Shown here: positions 1 through 8,773 of the stretch, one piece after another | How positions within the stretch are numbered: the stretch's first letter is position 1 | How the letters are laid out: each line of letters starts with the position of its first letter | Source of the DNA: Thiohalocapsa sp963704155 | GTDB taxonomy: Bacteria; Pseudomonadota; Gammaproteobacteria; Chromatiales; Chromatiaceae | Direction: 5' to 3' | DNA length: 64,000 bases | NCBI GenBank assembly: GCA_963704155.1 | Contig: CAVPHF010000028.1 | Coordinates: forward strand, 1-64,000 | Position numbers and translations under genes: made by a program | Notes under the pieces: model-generated | What the model was told of the DNA's origin: nothing | The model's input: the letters and a program-made list of their open reading frames with translations, nothing else | The model's database searches: none

Positions 1-333
1 TTTCTGGGCCGATACAGGGGCTGAGACAGTCGGCGCGCCCGTCGTGATGGTCAGCTTCTGACCGGGCTTAATGACGTCCGAGCTGAGGTTGTTCTCCGCC
101 TTCAGCGTGTCCAGCGGAACCTCGAAGCGTTCGCCGATCTTAATCAGATCATCACCCTTGACCACCTCATAGGTACCGGTAGCGGCATCGTATTCGCCCT
201 TGGCGTGGTGGCGAGCCCCCTGGTCAGCGGCCAGAGCGCTGCCGATGGACAGACAAGCGGTGAGCGCCAGTACAAACCAGGCGGCGTTAAACCTCGCGCT
301 AAAGGGGGGGTTCAGGATTGAGGGTTTCTTCAT
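1..333 (-). CDS. LysM-domain protein, N-terminal part (probable LysM-sulfatase), truncated by window edge
   Basis: An open frame runs leftward from an ATG at 333 to the window edge without a stop (111 codons). The product starts with a basic N-terminus and a hydrophobic stretch ending near SIGSALAAD, a signal peptide for export. A segment beginning YDAATGTYEVVKGDDL and ending with KPGQKLTI follows, which is a LysM peptidoglycan-binding domain. The same leader-plus-LysM layout precedes the sulfatase domains of the genes at 726-2688 and 10096-12971, so a sulfatase domain probably lies beyond the edge. That part is inference from paralogues. No strong ribosome binding site is visible. Confidence 0.75.
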   Translation of the reverse strand, partial: MKKPSILNPPFSARFNAAWFVLALTACLSIGSALAADQGARHHAKGEYDAATGTYEVVKGDDLIKIGERFEVPLDTLKAENNLSSDVIKPGQKLTITTGAPTVSAPVSAQK

Positions 334-725
334 GAGTGGATACGTTCTGAATGGAATGAAGCCATCATGGGTTAAAAGGTCCGCCCATTCGGGAAGACAT
401 CGATGCATAGCGGCCAGCAGACGGCGGTACTCAGCGGCGTCGCCGTAGACAAAAAACCTTGATTGGCGCCGATTGCCACGCGGGGCCACCTGGTGAGGCG
501 GACACGGCAATACGACGCGCGCGGCTCCGTGCGCAGAGTGCGGAGTTAGACGCACGAATGACCGGTAATTGGGCTTAACGTTCTGGGAACAGTAGCAACG
601 GGGGTACTGCAAACCCCGAAAGTGCTGGGTTTCGCAAGCTCAACCCAGCCTACGCGCTTTCCTCTCGATGATGCGGACGGCCCTTGCGAGCCGCCCGCTC
701 CATCCATCAGCGGGACTTGGCGCCG
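334..725. other. Intergenic region without a recognisable gene
   Basis: No frame here resembles a protein. It contains a short GC-rich inverted motif around 585-650 (CTGGGTTTCGCAAGC followed by CAACCCAGCC). A loosely similar motif occurs near 18085-18155. It should hold the promoter of the gene starting at 333, but no clear -35/-10 pair could be assigned. Confidence 0.4.
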
Positions 726-2688
726 TTAGTGACCCTGGTGGCTGATGTGTGACGCATCCTGCATCGCATGGATGATGTTATCCAGGTTGTAGCTCGCCGG
801 AGTCTGCAGCGATGGGAATTCGCGATAGGTCTCGAGTTCCTTCAGCCACAGCAGCTGTCCGATGGGCAGCAGGTTCCAGTCATAGATCATCGCCGTGCTT
901 GGCGCGGCCAGTGCGCCGCCGTAGCCCAAGAGCGTGCCATCAACCGACGCGACCGACCGCTCGAAAGGATCACGCTTGAGGTTGTTGACCATGGTCCAGT
1001 GATAGGTCACTGGGGCGCTGAACGCACCCGTCGCTTCGGAAGGCACCATGGTGTAGTAGAACTTCCAGTTCTTGTGCCGAACCGCTGAAGGCTGTGCACC
1101 GGTGTAGTAGAAGAAGGTGTCGCGTGCCGAATCCGACTTGCCTTCGAGATAGTCCCGCTGGTCGAAGCCGTCCAGCGTGGTCTTGACGATGCCGGGGTAC
1201 TCGCCGGCCTCGATCTGCTTCTTCAGCTCATCACCCGAGGGCCCGCCGGCGATATTGACGAAGGTGGGCACCCAGTCCAGAGAGGAAAAAATCTGGTCCG
1301 GATTGGTGCCGGCCTTGACGTGCCCCGGCCAGCGAATGACCATCGGCGCACGCATACCGCCTTCCCAGGTGGTGAGCTTGCCGCCCCTGAACGGCGTGAC
1401 GCCGCCGTCAGGATAGGTGATGGCCTCGGCGCCGTTGTCGGTGGTAAAGACGACGATGGTGTTGTCGAGTCTCGCCCATGTCCTCGAGCTTTTTCAGCAC
1501 GTAGCCGATGTTGTCGTCCATCTGCTTCATGCCGGCCTCGTTGATGCCCCAGTCCTTGCCGCCCTTCTCGCCCAGCATGTCCGCGTACTTGTCCGAGAGC
1601 ATGGTGGTGACGTGCATGCGCGCCGGGTTATACCAGACGAAGAACGGCTTGCCGGTCTTCTCGGGGTCGTTGCGGTCGAGGAAGTCGATGACCTGGGCGG
1701 AGATCTCTTCGTCCACGGTCTTGGAACGTTCCAGCGTCAGCGGCCCTTCGTCCTTGCAGCTCTGGTTCTTCTCCGTGCCGTCCGAAGAAGTACAGTGGAT
1801 GACCGGCCGTGGCGGGGTCATGCAGAGCGTGGTCTTCGGGTCCACGGCACCGGGAACCTCTGCGAGCCCCTTGACCGGGGTGTTCTTACAGGGCGGAACA
1901 ACGGTCTGATCGGTCGGCGTCTTGTTGATGTCGGGGAAGCTCACCCCCTGCATGGCGTCGAGGTGATACAGGTAGCCCCAGAACTCCTGGAAGCCGTGTG
2001 CCGTCGGCAGCGACGCCGCTTTGTCGCCGAGGTGGTTCTTGCCGAACTCGCCGGTGTTGTAGCCGAGGTCCAGCAGGAATTTCGCCAGCGCGGGCGTGCC
2101 CGGCAACAGCGAGCTGGTGGCACCCGGAAGCTGCGGCATGACCATGCCGGCGCGCAGCGGATGCATGCCGGTGAAGAAGGCGGTGCGCCCTGCCGTGCAG
2201 CTCTGCTCGGCATAGTAGGTCATGAACCGCGCACCTTCATTGGCGATGCGGTCGATGTTGGGCGTCTCCCCAACCATGAGTCCCTGATGGTAAGCACCCA
2301 CGTTCATGATGCCGATGTCATCGCCCATGATGAACAGGATGTTGGGCTTGTCGCCGCTCGCGCCGGCAGCGCTGGCCCCTGCGTCCGCGGCAGCCACCTT
2401 CAGCTCTTGGCCCACGGCGATTTCGTCGGAGCGTAAGTCATTGGCCGTCTCCAGCTCGCCGACGCTCATGCCGAAGCGCTTGGCGATGGCGCTGAGGTTG
2501 TCTCCGGCGCCGACGGTGTAGGTGCCCGCGGCAGCGTCGTAGTCGCCTCTGGCGCCGGCGATGGGGTCGGTATCTGCCGCCACAGCCACGCTAGCGCCAA
2601 ACAACATGGCGCCAGACAACATAGCGGCTACTGTTGTGGCAAGAACCTTGGCGCGCAGACGCGCCGTCGGCCTCGGATTTTCAATCAT
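726..2688 (-). pseudogene. LysM-sulfatase fusion, frameshifted
   Basis: The product has a signal peptide, a LysM domain (about residues 50-100) and then an alkaline-phosphatase-superfamily sulfatase domain beginning NILFIMGDDIGIMN. The metal-binding DD is present. The nucleophile motif reads SCTAGRTAFFTG, so the usual Pro two residues after Cys is Ala (CxAxR). The reading frame breaks near 1470, where one extra base in GAGACTCGACAAC separates the N-terminal 406 residues from a C-terminal frame that continues GGMRAPMVIRWPGH to a stop at 726. Removing one base restores a single sulfatase. The ATG at 2688 is preferred because GGAG lies about 9 bases upstream. The enzyme would hydrolyse sulfate esters in the periplasm. 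The break is either recent decay or a sequencing indel. Confidence 0.85.
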
Positions 2689-2902
2689 CGCAGAATGCTC
2701 CAATTCACTTAAAAAGCTGGGTTATCCGCCTTCAAACGCGGCACGGGCATCGGTTCGAGGGGCGTCTTCGATTGCGGGATCGCTGCCACGGGCACTGTGG
2801 CAGACAGCCGTTGCGACGATCCCGGGGCGAAGTCATTTGAACCCAAGCCTGCCGATATTCCCATTGGCCGTTCCACTTAGACTACGTACGTAGCGCGATG
2901 GG

Positions 2903-3271
2903 TTACCCCTGGTCGGACGTTGCCCTTCGGATGCCGGCCAACAGGTCGGCGCGTGTGACCGGCCTCTCCAGGATGACCAACCCGCCGGCCTTCAAGGCGC
3001 TGACTGCCTGCGGGACGTCGCCGCGATCGACGATAACCAGCGTCGGAATTCGGGCGCAGGCGGCGGCGAGCTGGCTCGGCTCGGAGCCACCGGAAGCATT
3101 GGCCGGCAGATCGATAAGCAGACAGCCAATCCGGTCTGGGCCGACATGATCGAGGCACGCCTGCAGATCTGTGAAGGCCTTGCTGCGCAGGCTCGCGGAG
3201 AGCAGCAGCTCAACGAGACAGGCGCGCATGGCGGGGTCAGCGCTGACCACAGACACCGTCACTGTTGGCAT
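2903..3271 (-). CDS. Stand-alone degenerate response-regulator receiver domain
   Basis: About 122 residues with the pattern of a FixJ/NtrC-type receiver: VSVVSADPAMR where a receiver has VxxVDDD, CLLIDLPANASG with a possible phospho-acceptor Asp, and DVPQAVSALKAGGLVILERPV matching the usual GDVPxAVxAMKAGAxDFLEKPF. The acidic pocket at the N-terminus is largely lost and the conserved Lys before Pro is Arg, so phosphorylation is doubtful. No output domain follows. The ATG at 3271 has AGGAG about 8 bases upstream. It could act as a protein-interaction domain, or be a decaying regulator. A TACGTACGT palindrome lies on each side (2882-2893 and near 3430). Confidence 0.6.
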   Translation of the reverse strand: MPTVTVSVVSADPAMRACLVELLLSASLRSKAFTDLQACLDHVGPDRIGCLLIDLPANASGGSEPSQLAAACARIPTLVIVDRGDVPQAVSALKAGGLVILERPVTRADLLAGIRRATSDQG

Positions 3272-3483
3272 GGGGCTCCTGCAGCGGCGATGGAACAACC
3301 CGTCGCCACTAGCGCGCTCGTCGATAGGCAGGCCGGTCTTACCGTGTTGGCAGCACCGCGCTCAGAATGCTTGTCTGGGTGGACGATAGAGGAACTTAGG
3401 CAGCAGCGACATACGATTGACTACGCGTCCTACGTACGTGGTCACCGGGAGAAACAGCCACAGACAAGGCGCTGAGCGAACCC

Positions 3484-3675
3484 GTGCGGATCGGTTCAGG
3501 AGAGGATTCTGAACGGGTTGCCGCTCTGAGGAAGGGTCAAACCATCGGGCGGCCATTGATGGGCGACCAAGCGCTCGGCGAGCTTGAGAAACGACTTGGC
3601 CGAACGTTACGTCCAGGCAAGCGCGGCCGGCCCCGTTCGGAAAAGAACGATCCGAGACAACTCGAATTGGTGTAA
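3484..3675 (+). pseudogene. C-terminal fragment of a RAYT (Y1_Tnp) REP-associated transposase
   Basis: A short frame ends IGRPLMGDQALGELEKRLG, then TLRPGKRGRPR and a stop. This is the typical basic C-terminal tail of RAYT-like Y1 transposases, with the GRP and KRGRPR blocks. The catalytic HUH and Tyr parts are absent, and no upstream sequence in any frame supplies them. It is a remnant. A second fragment covering the middle of the family lies at 5640-5904. The rest of 3272-3784 holds no recognisable gene. Confidence 0.55.
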
Positions 3676-3784
3676 AGGGTATAGTGTCAGCGCAATTAAG
3701 TATCACCGGAATTGCCGCCCTACGCAGGCTCCATTTCCGCCTGAGGTATCCGCGTCGACCGGCGCCATGTGGACCGGAGCGATG

Positions 3785-4186
3785 CTAAGGACCCACCCAG
3801 TCCTCGCAACGCAACCCCGCCACACGCTGGAATTCCTTGAGATTGTTCGTTACCAAGGTCAGCTTGGCCGACAGCGCATGGGCTGCGATCAGCGTATCGA
3901 GGGCGCCGATCGGCGTTCCGGAACGCTCCAGCGCCGATCGGATGTCGCCATAGACCCAAATGGCATCGCCTCCGAACGGCAGGATCTCAAGCGGAGCGAG
4001 GAACTTCTCCAGCGCTGTGCGATTGCGTGCCGAGCCGCTCTTTGCAACCCCGAATGCGAGCTCGGCGGCAGTGATTGACGAGACACCAACCTCTCCCAGC
4101 ACCATCTGCCGAAACCGCTCGATGACAGCCGGCGGTTTGCGGTTGATGATGTAGACGCAGATGTTGGTATCGAGCAGATACCTCAC
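3785..4186 (-). CDS. vapC: VapC-type PIN-domain toxin
   Basis: 133 residues with PIN ribonuclease landmarks: LLDTNIC with the first Asp near residue 6, TAAELAFG with the Glu, GALDTLIAAHA with a further Asp, and VTNNLKEF near the end. VapC toxins are Mg-dependent endoribonucleases, often cutting initiator tRNA or rRNA. The gene overlaps the 3' end of its antitoxin gene by 4 bases, the usual translational coupling of vapBC. The length is normal for the family and all motifs are present, so the module is probably functional. Confidence 0.9.
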   Translation of the reverse strand: MRYLLDTNICVYIINRKPPAVIERFRQMVLGEVGVSSITAAELAFGVAKSGSARNRTALEKFLAPLEILPFGGDAIWVYGDIRSALERSGTPIGALDTLIAAHALSAKLTLVTNNLKEFQRVAGLRCEDWVGP

Positions 4187-4416
4187 TCGCCCAAAGCCTC
4201 CCGATCCGCCTGCTCGGGCTGCGCGCGCTCCAGGACAAACCCCTCCTCGAACTCGCTCAAGCCTTCTTCAAGCAGTTGCCAAGGGTTGTCGAGCGGCAAC
4301 AGCAAAACCGCCGAGCCGAGATGCTTGATGGCGACCTCATCACCGTCGAATCGATAGGCCTTGGGAAGGCGCACGGCTTGGCTACGTCCGGATTGAAAGA
4401 GCTTTGCGGTGTCCAC
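4183..4416 (-). CDS. vapB: VapB-type antitoxin (AbrB/SpoVT fold)
   Basis: 77 residues with KLFQSGRSQAVRLPKAYRF at the N-terminus, the swapped-hairpin AbrB-like DNA-binding domain of VapB antitoxins. An acidic C-terminal tail probably wraps the toxin. It is the first gene of the pair, and VapC starts inside its stop codon region. VapB-VapC complexes normally bind and repress their own promoter, which would lie just above 4416. Confidence 0.9.
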   Translation of the reverse strand: MDTAKLFQSGRSQAVRLPKAYRFDGDEVAIKHLGSAVLLLPLDNPWQLLEEGLSEFEEGFVLERAQPEQADREALGE

Positions 4417-4815
4417 TGTCGGGCCTCGGATACAAATGATGGCTACCAGATGGTACCTATCGTCCAGGACCGCTTCAACCCGTCTTTTTCGCCTGCGGTG
4501 CGGTAGGGCGGTAATTACGGTGACAGTTTACGAAATACACCAAATATGGCGATGCACGACTTCGCATGATCGTCATCACCCTTCTCTCTCACCATGTCAC
4601 CCAACGATTAAACCGGCGCAGCCAACAGTTCTTTGCAGAAGGAGATTGAATGCATTTGATAAACTGTCACCACAATTCCTCTTTTCGGCTTTCCGGGCCT
4701 TCGCAGACTTAGTGCATTTAGTAAACTGTCACCGTAATTCTCAGTACTGTCACCGTAATTCATCATCGCCCGGCCGAGGCGAGCCAGCGCCCGTGCCCTC
4801 CGATACCCTGACAAC
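4417..4815. other. Intergenic region holding the TGTCACCGTAATT repeats
   Basis: No gene is supported between the vapB start and the end of the next PIN toxin gene. The segment is AT-richer than its surroundings and consists largely of the repeated motif annotated separately at 4513-4761. Confidence 0.5.
4513..4761. repeat. Four-copy repeat cluster with core CTGTCACCGTAATT
   Basis: Copies at 4651-4677 and 4713-4739 share TGCATTT, then TAAACTGTCACC and an AATT end. A shorter third copy is at 4744-4760, and an inverted copy at 4513-4541 reads AATTACGGTGACAGTTTACG. The inverted copy and the direct copies could pair into hairpins. Two RAYT transposase fragments lie within 1.3 kb on either side. 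REP-type repeats next to RAYT genes are the known pattern, so these may be their substrate repeats. That link is inference. Confidence 0.65.
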
Positions 4816-5229
4816 TCAGACCGCGAGGACCGGCGGCTTCAACTCCAGTCGCTTGGCCAGCTTGCGGAATCGTGCATCGAAGGTCGCCAAGTGGCCGCAG
4901 TGCCCGGCCTGCGCCAGGTGCAATGCATCTGAGAAATCCATGCCCTGGCGAAGGCCCGCGACCGCCCGGGCGACGGCGGCAGCCCGATCGACCACCAGGT
5001 TGTCAATCGCCAAGAGATCTTCGAGCAGGGCAACGATCTCTGCCTCGGGCAGGTCGTAGACGCCGCGCAGCACCCATTCCAGCTCCTCGATCACGGTGAC
5101 CGGCAGGAACAGCGCTTGACCGGATGAGAGCAATGCCCGCGCGGCCTGTTGTTGCGCCAGCGTGGCCGCGTCCGCGTCGGCTTCCTCGACGATCGCGCGG
5201 GCGAGCACGTTGGTATCCAAGGCGATCAT
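4816..5229 (-). CDS. PIN-domain toxin of an AbrB/PIN module
   Basis: 137 residues starting MIALDTNVLAR. It carries the PIN acidic residues in ALDTN, VIEELEWVL, DFSDALHLAQ and TFDARFRKL. It is a probable VapC-family ribonuclease. The ATG at 5229 is chosen because it overlaps the antitoxin stop codon (ATGA), and the longer upstream frame only repeats antitoxin sequence in another frame. It is a different lineage from the toxin at 3785-4186, with low visible similarity. Confidence 0.88.
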   Translation of the reverse strand: MIALDTNVLARAIVEEADADAATLAQQQAARALLSSGQALFLPVTVIEELEWVLRGVYDLPEAEIVALLEDLLAIDNLVVDRAAAVARAVAGLRQGMDFSDALHLAQAGHCGHLATFDARFRKLAKRLELKPPVLAV

Positions 5230-5495
5230 GCGTCGTCTTGGCGCTGCGCCAAACGCGCCGCGCTCACGGAACCCTGCAGCTCCTCGATGGCCACCGGCTT
5301 GCCTCGGTGCACGGCCCGGCCAAACAAGACCGACGCCGATTTTCCGCCCGTCTTGCCGACGGGCTCGATCAGGATGGCGCTGCCGTCCGCCGCCAGACGC
5401 ACCTGGACCTGAGCACCGGGAGAGAGGGCGATCTGTCGGCACAGATCCGCCGGCAGGACGACCTGCCGTTTCGCCGAAAGTGTCATTGTGGCCAT
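5226..5495 (-). CDS. AbrB-family antitoxin
   Basis: 89 residues with MTLSAKRQVVLPADLCR at the start, the SpoVT/AbrB DNA-binding fold, then a linker and a C-terminal part (VAIEELQGSVSAARLAQR) likely to contact the PIN toxin encoded immediately downstream. The ATG at 5495 has GGAGAC about 8 bases upstream. Another in-frame ATG is three codons in. It forms an operon with the toxin through an ATGA overlap and is presumably self-repressing. Confidence 0.85.
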   Translation of the reverse strand: MATMTLSAKRQVVLPADLCRQIALSPGAQVQVRLAADGSAILIEPVGKTGGKSASVLFGRAVHRGKPVAIEELQGSVSAARLAQRQDDA

Positions 5496-5639
5496 GGCGT
5501 TGTCTCCGAGTTAGTCAGCAGGCTGGCAGCTTAGTCCTTTGTCGACCGCTGTTCAACGCCGTTCAACGCCCTGGCTAGGGTGCCGCGCCCGATGGGCACG
5601 CTGCGCTTTGCCCATCCTACGGGGTCGGCGTGGTTTCGG

Positions 5640-5904
5640 AATCGGTCTGTCGCGCGCCGTCGGCGAAGCGCATCATCGATATAGTGGGTACATCAACGCA
5701 CGATTGCGGGTCACTGGCCATGTGTTTCAAGGGCGGTTCAACTGCGTGGCAATGGACGAATCTCACTTGATGGCGGCCTTCCGCTACGTGGCTTTGAATC
5801 CCGTCGAAGCGCAACTGGATGCGACCGCTGCCGATTGGCCTTGGTGTAGCACGCCAGCACATCCCCGGCGCCAAAACGATGGCTTGGTGACTTTGCCCGC
5901 CTAG
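5640..5904 (+). pseudogene. Central fragment of a RAYT (Y1_Tnp) transposase
   Basis: The frame contains LSRAVGEAHHRYSGYINA, then TGHVFQGRF and FRYVALNPVEAQL and DWPWCST. These are consecutive family blocks: the Tyr-containing helix with YxxYxN, GHVFQGRF, YVxLNPVRA and the W-P-W-S block. The N-terminal HUH region and the basic C-terminal tail are missing. It ends at a stop that overlaps the 3' end of the convergent regulator gene. It is a decayed element, not the missing half of the 3484-3675 fragment, since 2 kb of other genes lie between them. Confidence 0.7.
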
Positions 5905-6521
5905 TGTTCCCGCTCCGACGCCAGCGCCAATGCAAGCAGCTCCTTGACGGAACTCAGGCCCAGCTTTCGCAGCAGATTCTGCCGATGGGCCTCGACGGTG
6001 CGATGGCTGACATCCAGTTCGCGGGCGATCTCTTTGCTGGTGCCGCCCTTGAGCAAGCTGTCGAACACCTCGCGTTCGCGCTGCGTCAGCAAGCTGAGAC
6101 CCTGGGCGAGATCGCCGTCCCCGGTGCCTGATTGTCGCGCGCCAAGATCCAGCTCCAACGCCCGATTGACGCTGTCCAGCAGGGCCTGGTCCCGGTAGGG
6201 CTTCTGCAGGAAATCGACGGCCCCGGCCTGCATGGCCTGGACCGCCATCGGGACGTCGCCATGGCCGGTGAGCATGATGATCGGCAGGGTCGCGCCCAGC
6301 GCGTTGAGGCGTTCTTGCACCGCCAGACCGCTGATGCCCCCCATTCGCACGTCGAGGATCAGGCACCCGGGGCGTTCCGGCTCGAATGCGTCCAGGAACG
6401 CCTGACCTGAAGGATGGCCCTCGGCGCGCAGCCCGACGGACTCGAGCAATTCCTGTATCGAGTCGCGCACCGCATCGTCGTCATCGACGATGAACACCGT
6501 TTGCTTAGATGGTTTTGTCAT
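5901..6521 (-). CDS. FixJ-family two-component response regulator
   Basis: 206 residues. The receiver domain begins TVFIVDDDDAVR and carries CLILDVRMGGISG with the phospho-acceptor Asp, LTGHGDVPMAVQ, and FLQKPY with the conserved Lys. The C-terminal LuxR/FixJ helix-turn-helix reads LLTQREREVFDSLLKGGTSK and RTVEAHRQNLLRKLGL. Start at the ATG at 6521, which lies inside the 3' end of the kinase gene (17-base overlap), so kinase and regulator are co-translated. It is the cognate regulator of the kinase at 6505-8391. The target promoters are unknown; neighbouring sulfatase or AraC genes are candidates only by position. Confidence 0.93.
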   Translation of the reverse strand: MTKPSKQTVFIVDDDDAVRDSIQELLESVGLRAEGHPSGQAFLDAFEPERPGCLILDVRMGGISGLAVQERLNALGATLPIIMLTGHGDVPMAVQAMQAGAVDFLQKPYRDQALLDSVNRALELDLGARQSGTGDGDLAQGLSLLTQREREVFDSLLKGGTSKEIARELDVSHRTVEAHRQNLLRKLGLSSVKELLALALASEREH

Positions 6522-8391
6522 GACTGGCCACACGCAGCGTAAAGCAGAACATCGCACCGCCAGCGGGGTTGGGCTCGTACCAAAGTCGTCCGCCGTGAGC
6601 CTCAATGATCTCTTGGCAAATCGACAGGCCCATGCCCATGCCGCCGCTCTTAGTGGTATGCAGCGGTTCGAAGATGGCCTCGACCTGGTCCGACGGTACC
6701 CCGGGTCCCCGGTCCGAGACGCAGACCTGGACCTCGCCGTTGATCCTTTCGGCGTGGACGCGCACACGGCGATCGCTGGCTGCGTCACCACAGACCGACT
6801 GAATCGCGTTCTGCAGCAGGTTGACCAACACCAATTGGACCTGGAGGCCGTCGGCAAGGACGGCGGGGAGATCTCCGGCGGACGTGCAGTCGATGAGGCA
6901 GCCACGCCTCTCGGTCTCCAGCTCCATCATCCCGACCGCCTCTTGCAAGGTCGCGCAGAGCGGCAGCGGCTCCAGGGCGACCTGCTTGGTACTGATGAAT
7001 GCCCGCACCTTGTGGGTGATCTCACCCGCCCGAGTCGCTTGGCCCTCGATCTTCTCGAACAAGGCTTGCAGCTTGGACGTTTGATCGCTGCCACTGCGCA
7101 GGCGCCGTGTCGCCGCCTGGGCGTAGTTCTGGATAGCGATCAGCGGCTGGTTGATCTCGTGGGCGATGGCCGTGGCCATCGCGCCGAGGCTGCGCTGCTT
7201 GCTGTATCGGGCGAGTGTTGCGCGCAGTGCGATCATGTCGCTCATGGTCTGCTTGCCCCGCGCGTTCTCGTCGCGCAGTGCGCGCTCGGCCCGCTGCAAG
7301 CGTCTGCGGTTCACGAACAAGGCCGCGATCAGCAGCCCCTGCAAGGCGATGACGAAGGCGGCGGTCGCGATCGCGCCCGTATGTTCCTGCAGCAGCGAGG
7401 GTTGGCGGTTGCGGATGCGGCTGCCCGCGGGCAATCGGTCTTCGTCGATCCGCCAACGCGCAAGCGCCGGGGCGTCGAAGATCGCCGGGTTGTGCAGCCG
7501 GTTGACGACAGGTATCGCTTGCGGCGCTTCGCCCCGAAGGATGCGCACGCCCATCTGTGCCGCGCGAAATCCGTCTTCCTCCAGAGTAATCATGCGACCG
7601 CCGACGATACCGGTACCGATCAGGGTATCCCAGAGGCCATAGGTTGGCACGCTGGCGACATCGACGACATCGCGAAGGATGCTCTGCGGCGTGTAGGCAT
7701 TGCCGGCTCGGTCCTGATATTGAACCAGGTAGAGGATCACCGTTCGGACCGGCAGCCGACTGACCGCCTCCAAAAGTTCGGTCGATGGCAGACCCTTCAA
7801 CCAGACAAGGTCAGGGCGGGTCTTCAGTGATTGAAATGCCTGTTTTGCAAGGCGCTCGTACCTTTGGCCATACACACCGGCCCCGACGATCACGGCCACC
7901 CGCTCGGTGTCGGGATGCAGCGCCAATGCCAATTCCAGCGTGCCGGCGATGTCGGGATTGAAGGTGACGCCGGTCATGGTCGCCGGCAGTTTGTGTGCGC
8001 CTACGATGCGACCATCCACGTCGCAGAAAACGATCGGCACACCGGGAAACAGCTCCTCTCCGTAATTCAACAGAAACAGGAATGCCGGCGTCCAGGTCGC
8101 GATGACCAGTTCAGGCCGGTAGTCGCGATACTTAAGGGCATAACTGCGGCGCAACTCAGCGACGTAGTCTGCATCGTCAACGCGCGTCAGATCAGGCGCT
8201 TCGACATCGATTTGGACTTGCATGTCAGGCGCCGAGGCAAATCCCCGCACGATACCGTTATACCAGTCCGTGTTCGCGGGCAGGCTGCTTCTGTGCGAAT
8301 GCAACAGGAGCACCCGGTAGGGCTCGCCGCGATCTTGGGCCGGCAGCGCGGGGGAAATGAACAAAAGAACGCAGAGTGCAGCGATCCGCAT
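6505..8391 (-). CDS. Sensor histidine kinase with ABC-type substrate-binding sensor domain
   Basis: 628 residues from the ATG at 8391, which has AGGTGAG about 5 bases upstream and gives a good signal peptide (MRIAALCVLLFISPALPAQ). Residues about 25-330 form a periplasmic ABC_sub_bind-like domain. One transmembrane helix follows near 345-365 (AFVIALQGLLIAALFV). The HisKA domain carries the phospho-acceptor His in AHEINQPL. The ATPase domain shows NLLQNAIQS, DRGPGVPS and GMGMGLSI. It therefore senses a small ligand in the periplasm and phosphorylates the overlapping FixJ-type regulator. The paralogous kinase at 16256-17748 has lost much of the same sensor domain. Confidence 0.92.
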   Translation of the reverse strand: MRIAALCVLLFISPALPAQDRGEPYRVLLLHSHRSSLPANTDWYNGIVRGFASAPDMQVQIDVEAPDLTRVDDADYVAELRRSYALKYRDYRPELVIATWTPAFLFLLNYGEELFPGVPIVFCDVDGRIVGAHKLPATMTGVTFNPDIAGTLELALALHPDTERVAVIVGAGVYGQRYERLAKQAFQSLKTRPDLVWLKGLPSTELLEAVSRLPVRTVILYLVQYQDRAGNAYTPQSILRDVVDVASVPTYGLWDTLIGTGIVGGRMITLEEDGFRAAQMGVRILRGEAPQAIPVVNRLHNPAIFDAPALARWRIDEDRLPAGSRIRNRQPSLLQEHTGAIATAAFVIALQGLLIAALFVNRRRLQRAERALRDENARGKQTMSDMIALRATLARYSKQRSLGAMATAIAHEINQPLIAIQNYAQAATRRLRSGSDQTSKLQALFEKIEGQATRAGEITHKVRAFISTKQVALEPLPLCATLQEAVGMMELETERRGCLIDCTSAGDLPAVLADGLQVQLVLVNLLQNAIQSVCGDAASDRRVRVHAERINGEVQVCVSDRGPGVPSDQVEAIFEPLHTTKSGGMGMGLSICQEIIEAHGGRLWYEPNPAGGAMFCFTLRVASHDKTI

Positions 8392-8527
8392 CGGGCTCAC
8401 CTGGCCTAAGCCGAACAAAGAGCCGAACAACCTGTTGCGCCAGCGCTGGAGGGCGCAGGCCGGCTCAACAGTGCGGCCCCGCCGTGCTGGACTGTATGGG
8501 ATTGGTCTCATGCGTTTGAGGGTACCG

Positions 8528-8766
8528 TCAACCTTCGTTGCCGCCACAACAAAGACCCAAGATCAGGCCCGAGATCTGAAGCACGTGGTCAGAGAGCTGG
8601 ACCGCCTCGGACAGGGCCTCGCGTTGGACCGGCTTGGTCAGAAAATCCAACGCCCCCGCCTTCATCGCCCGCACGCCGGCAGACACGTCGGCGTAACCGG
8701 TGAGAAAAACCACCGGCAGCGCATTGCCCTGGCGCAGCAGAGCGGCCTGCAGGTCGAGACCCGCGT
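8528..8766 (-). pseudogene. Receiver-domain fragment of a FixJ-type regulator
   Basis: The frame reads GLDLQAALLRQGNALP then VVFLTGYADVSAGVRAMKAG and DFLTKPVQREALSEAVQ. This is the second half of a receiver domain, close to the intact regulator at 15639-16259 at both protein and DNA level (roughly 8608-8766 against 15920-16080). A stop lies directly upstream at 8764-8769 and the helix-turn-helix is absent. The fragment sits between the AraC gene and the kinase gene. Confidence 0.8.
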
Positions 8767-8773
8767 CAATGCT

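Noticed and set aside
6490..7830. 446-codon plus-strand frame opposite the sensor kinase
   Set aside because: Shadow frame; the minus strand carries all kinase motifs.
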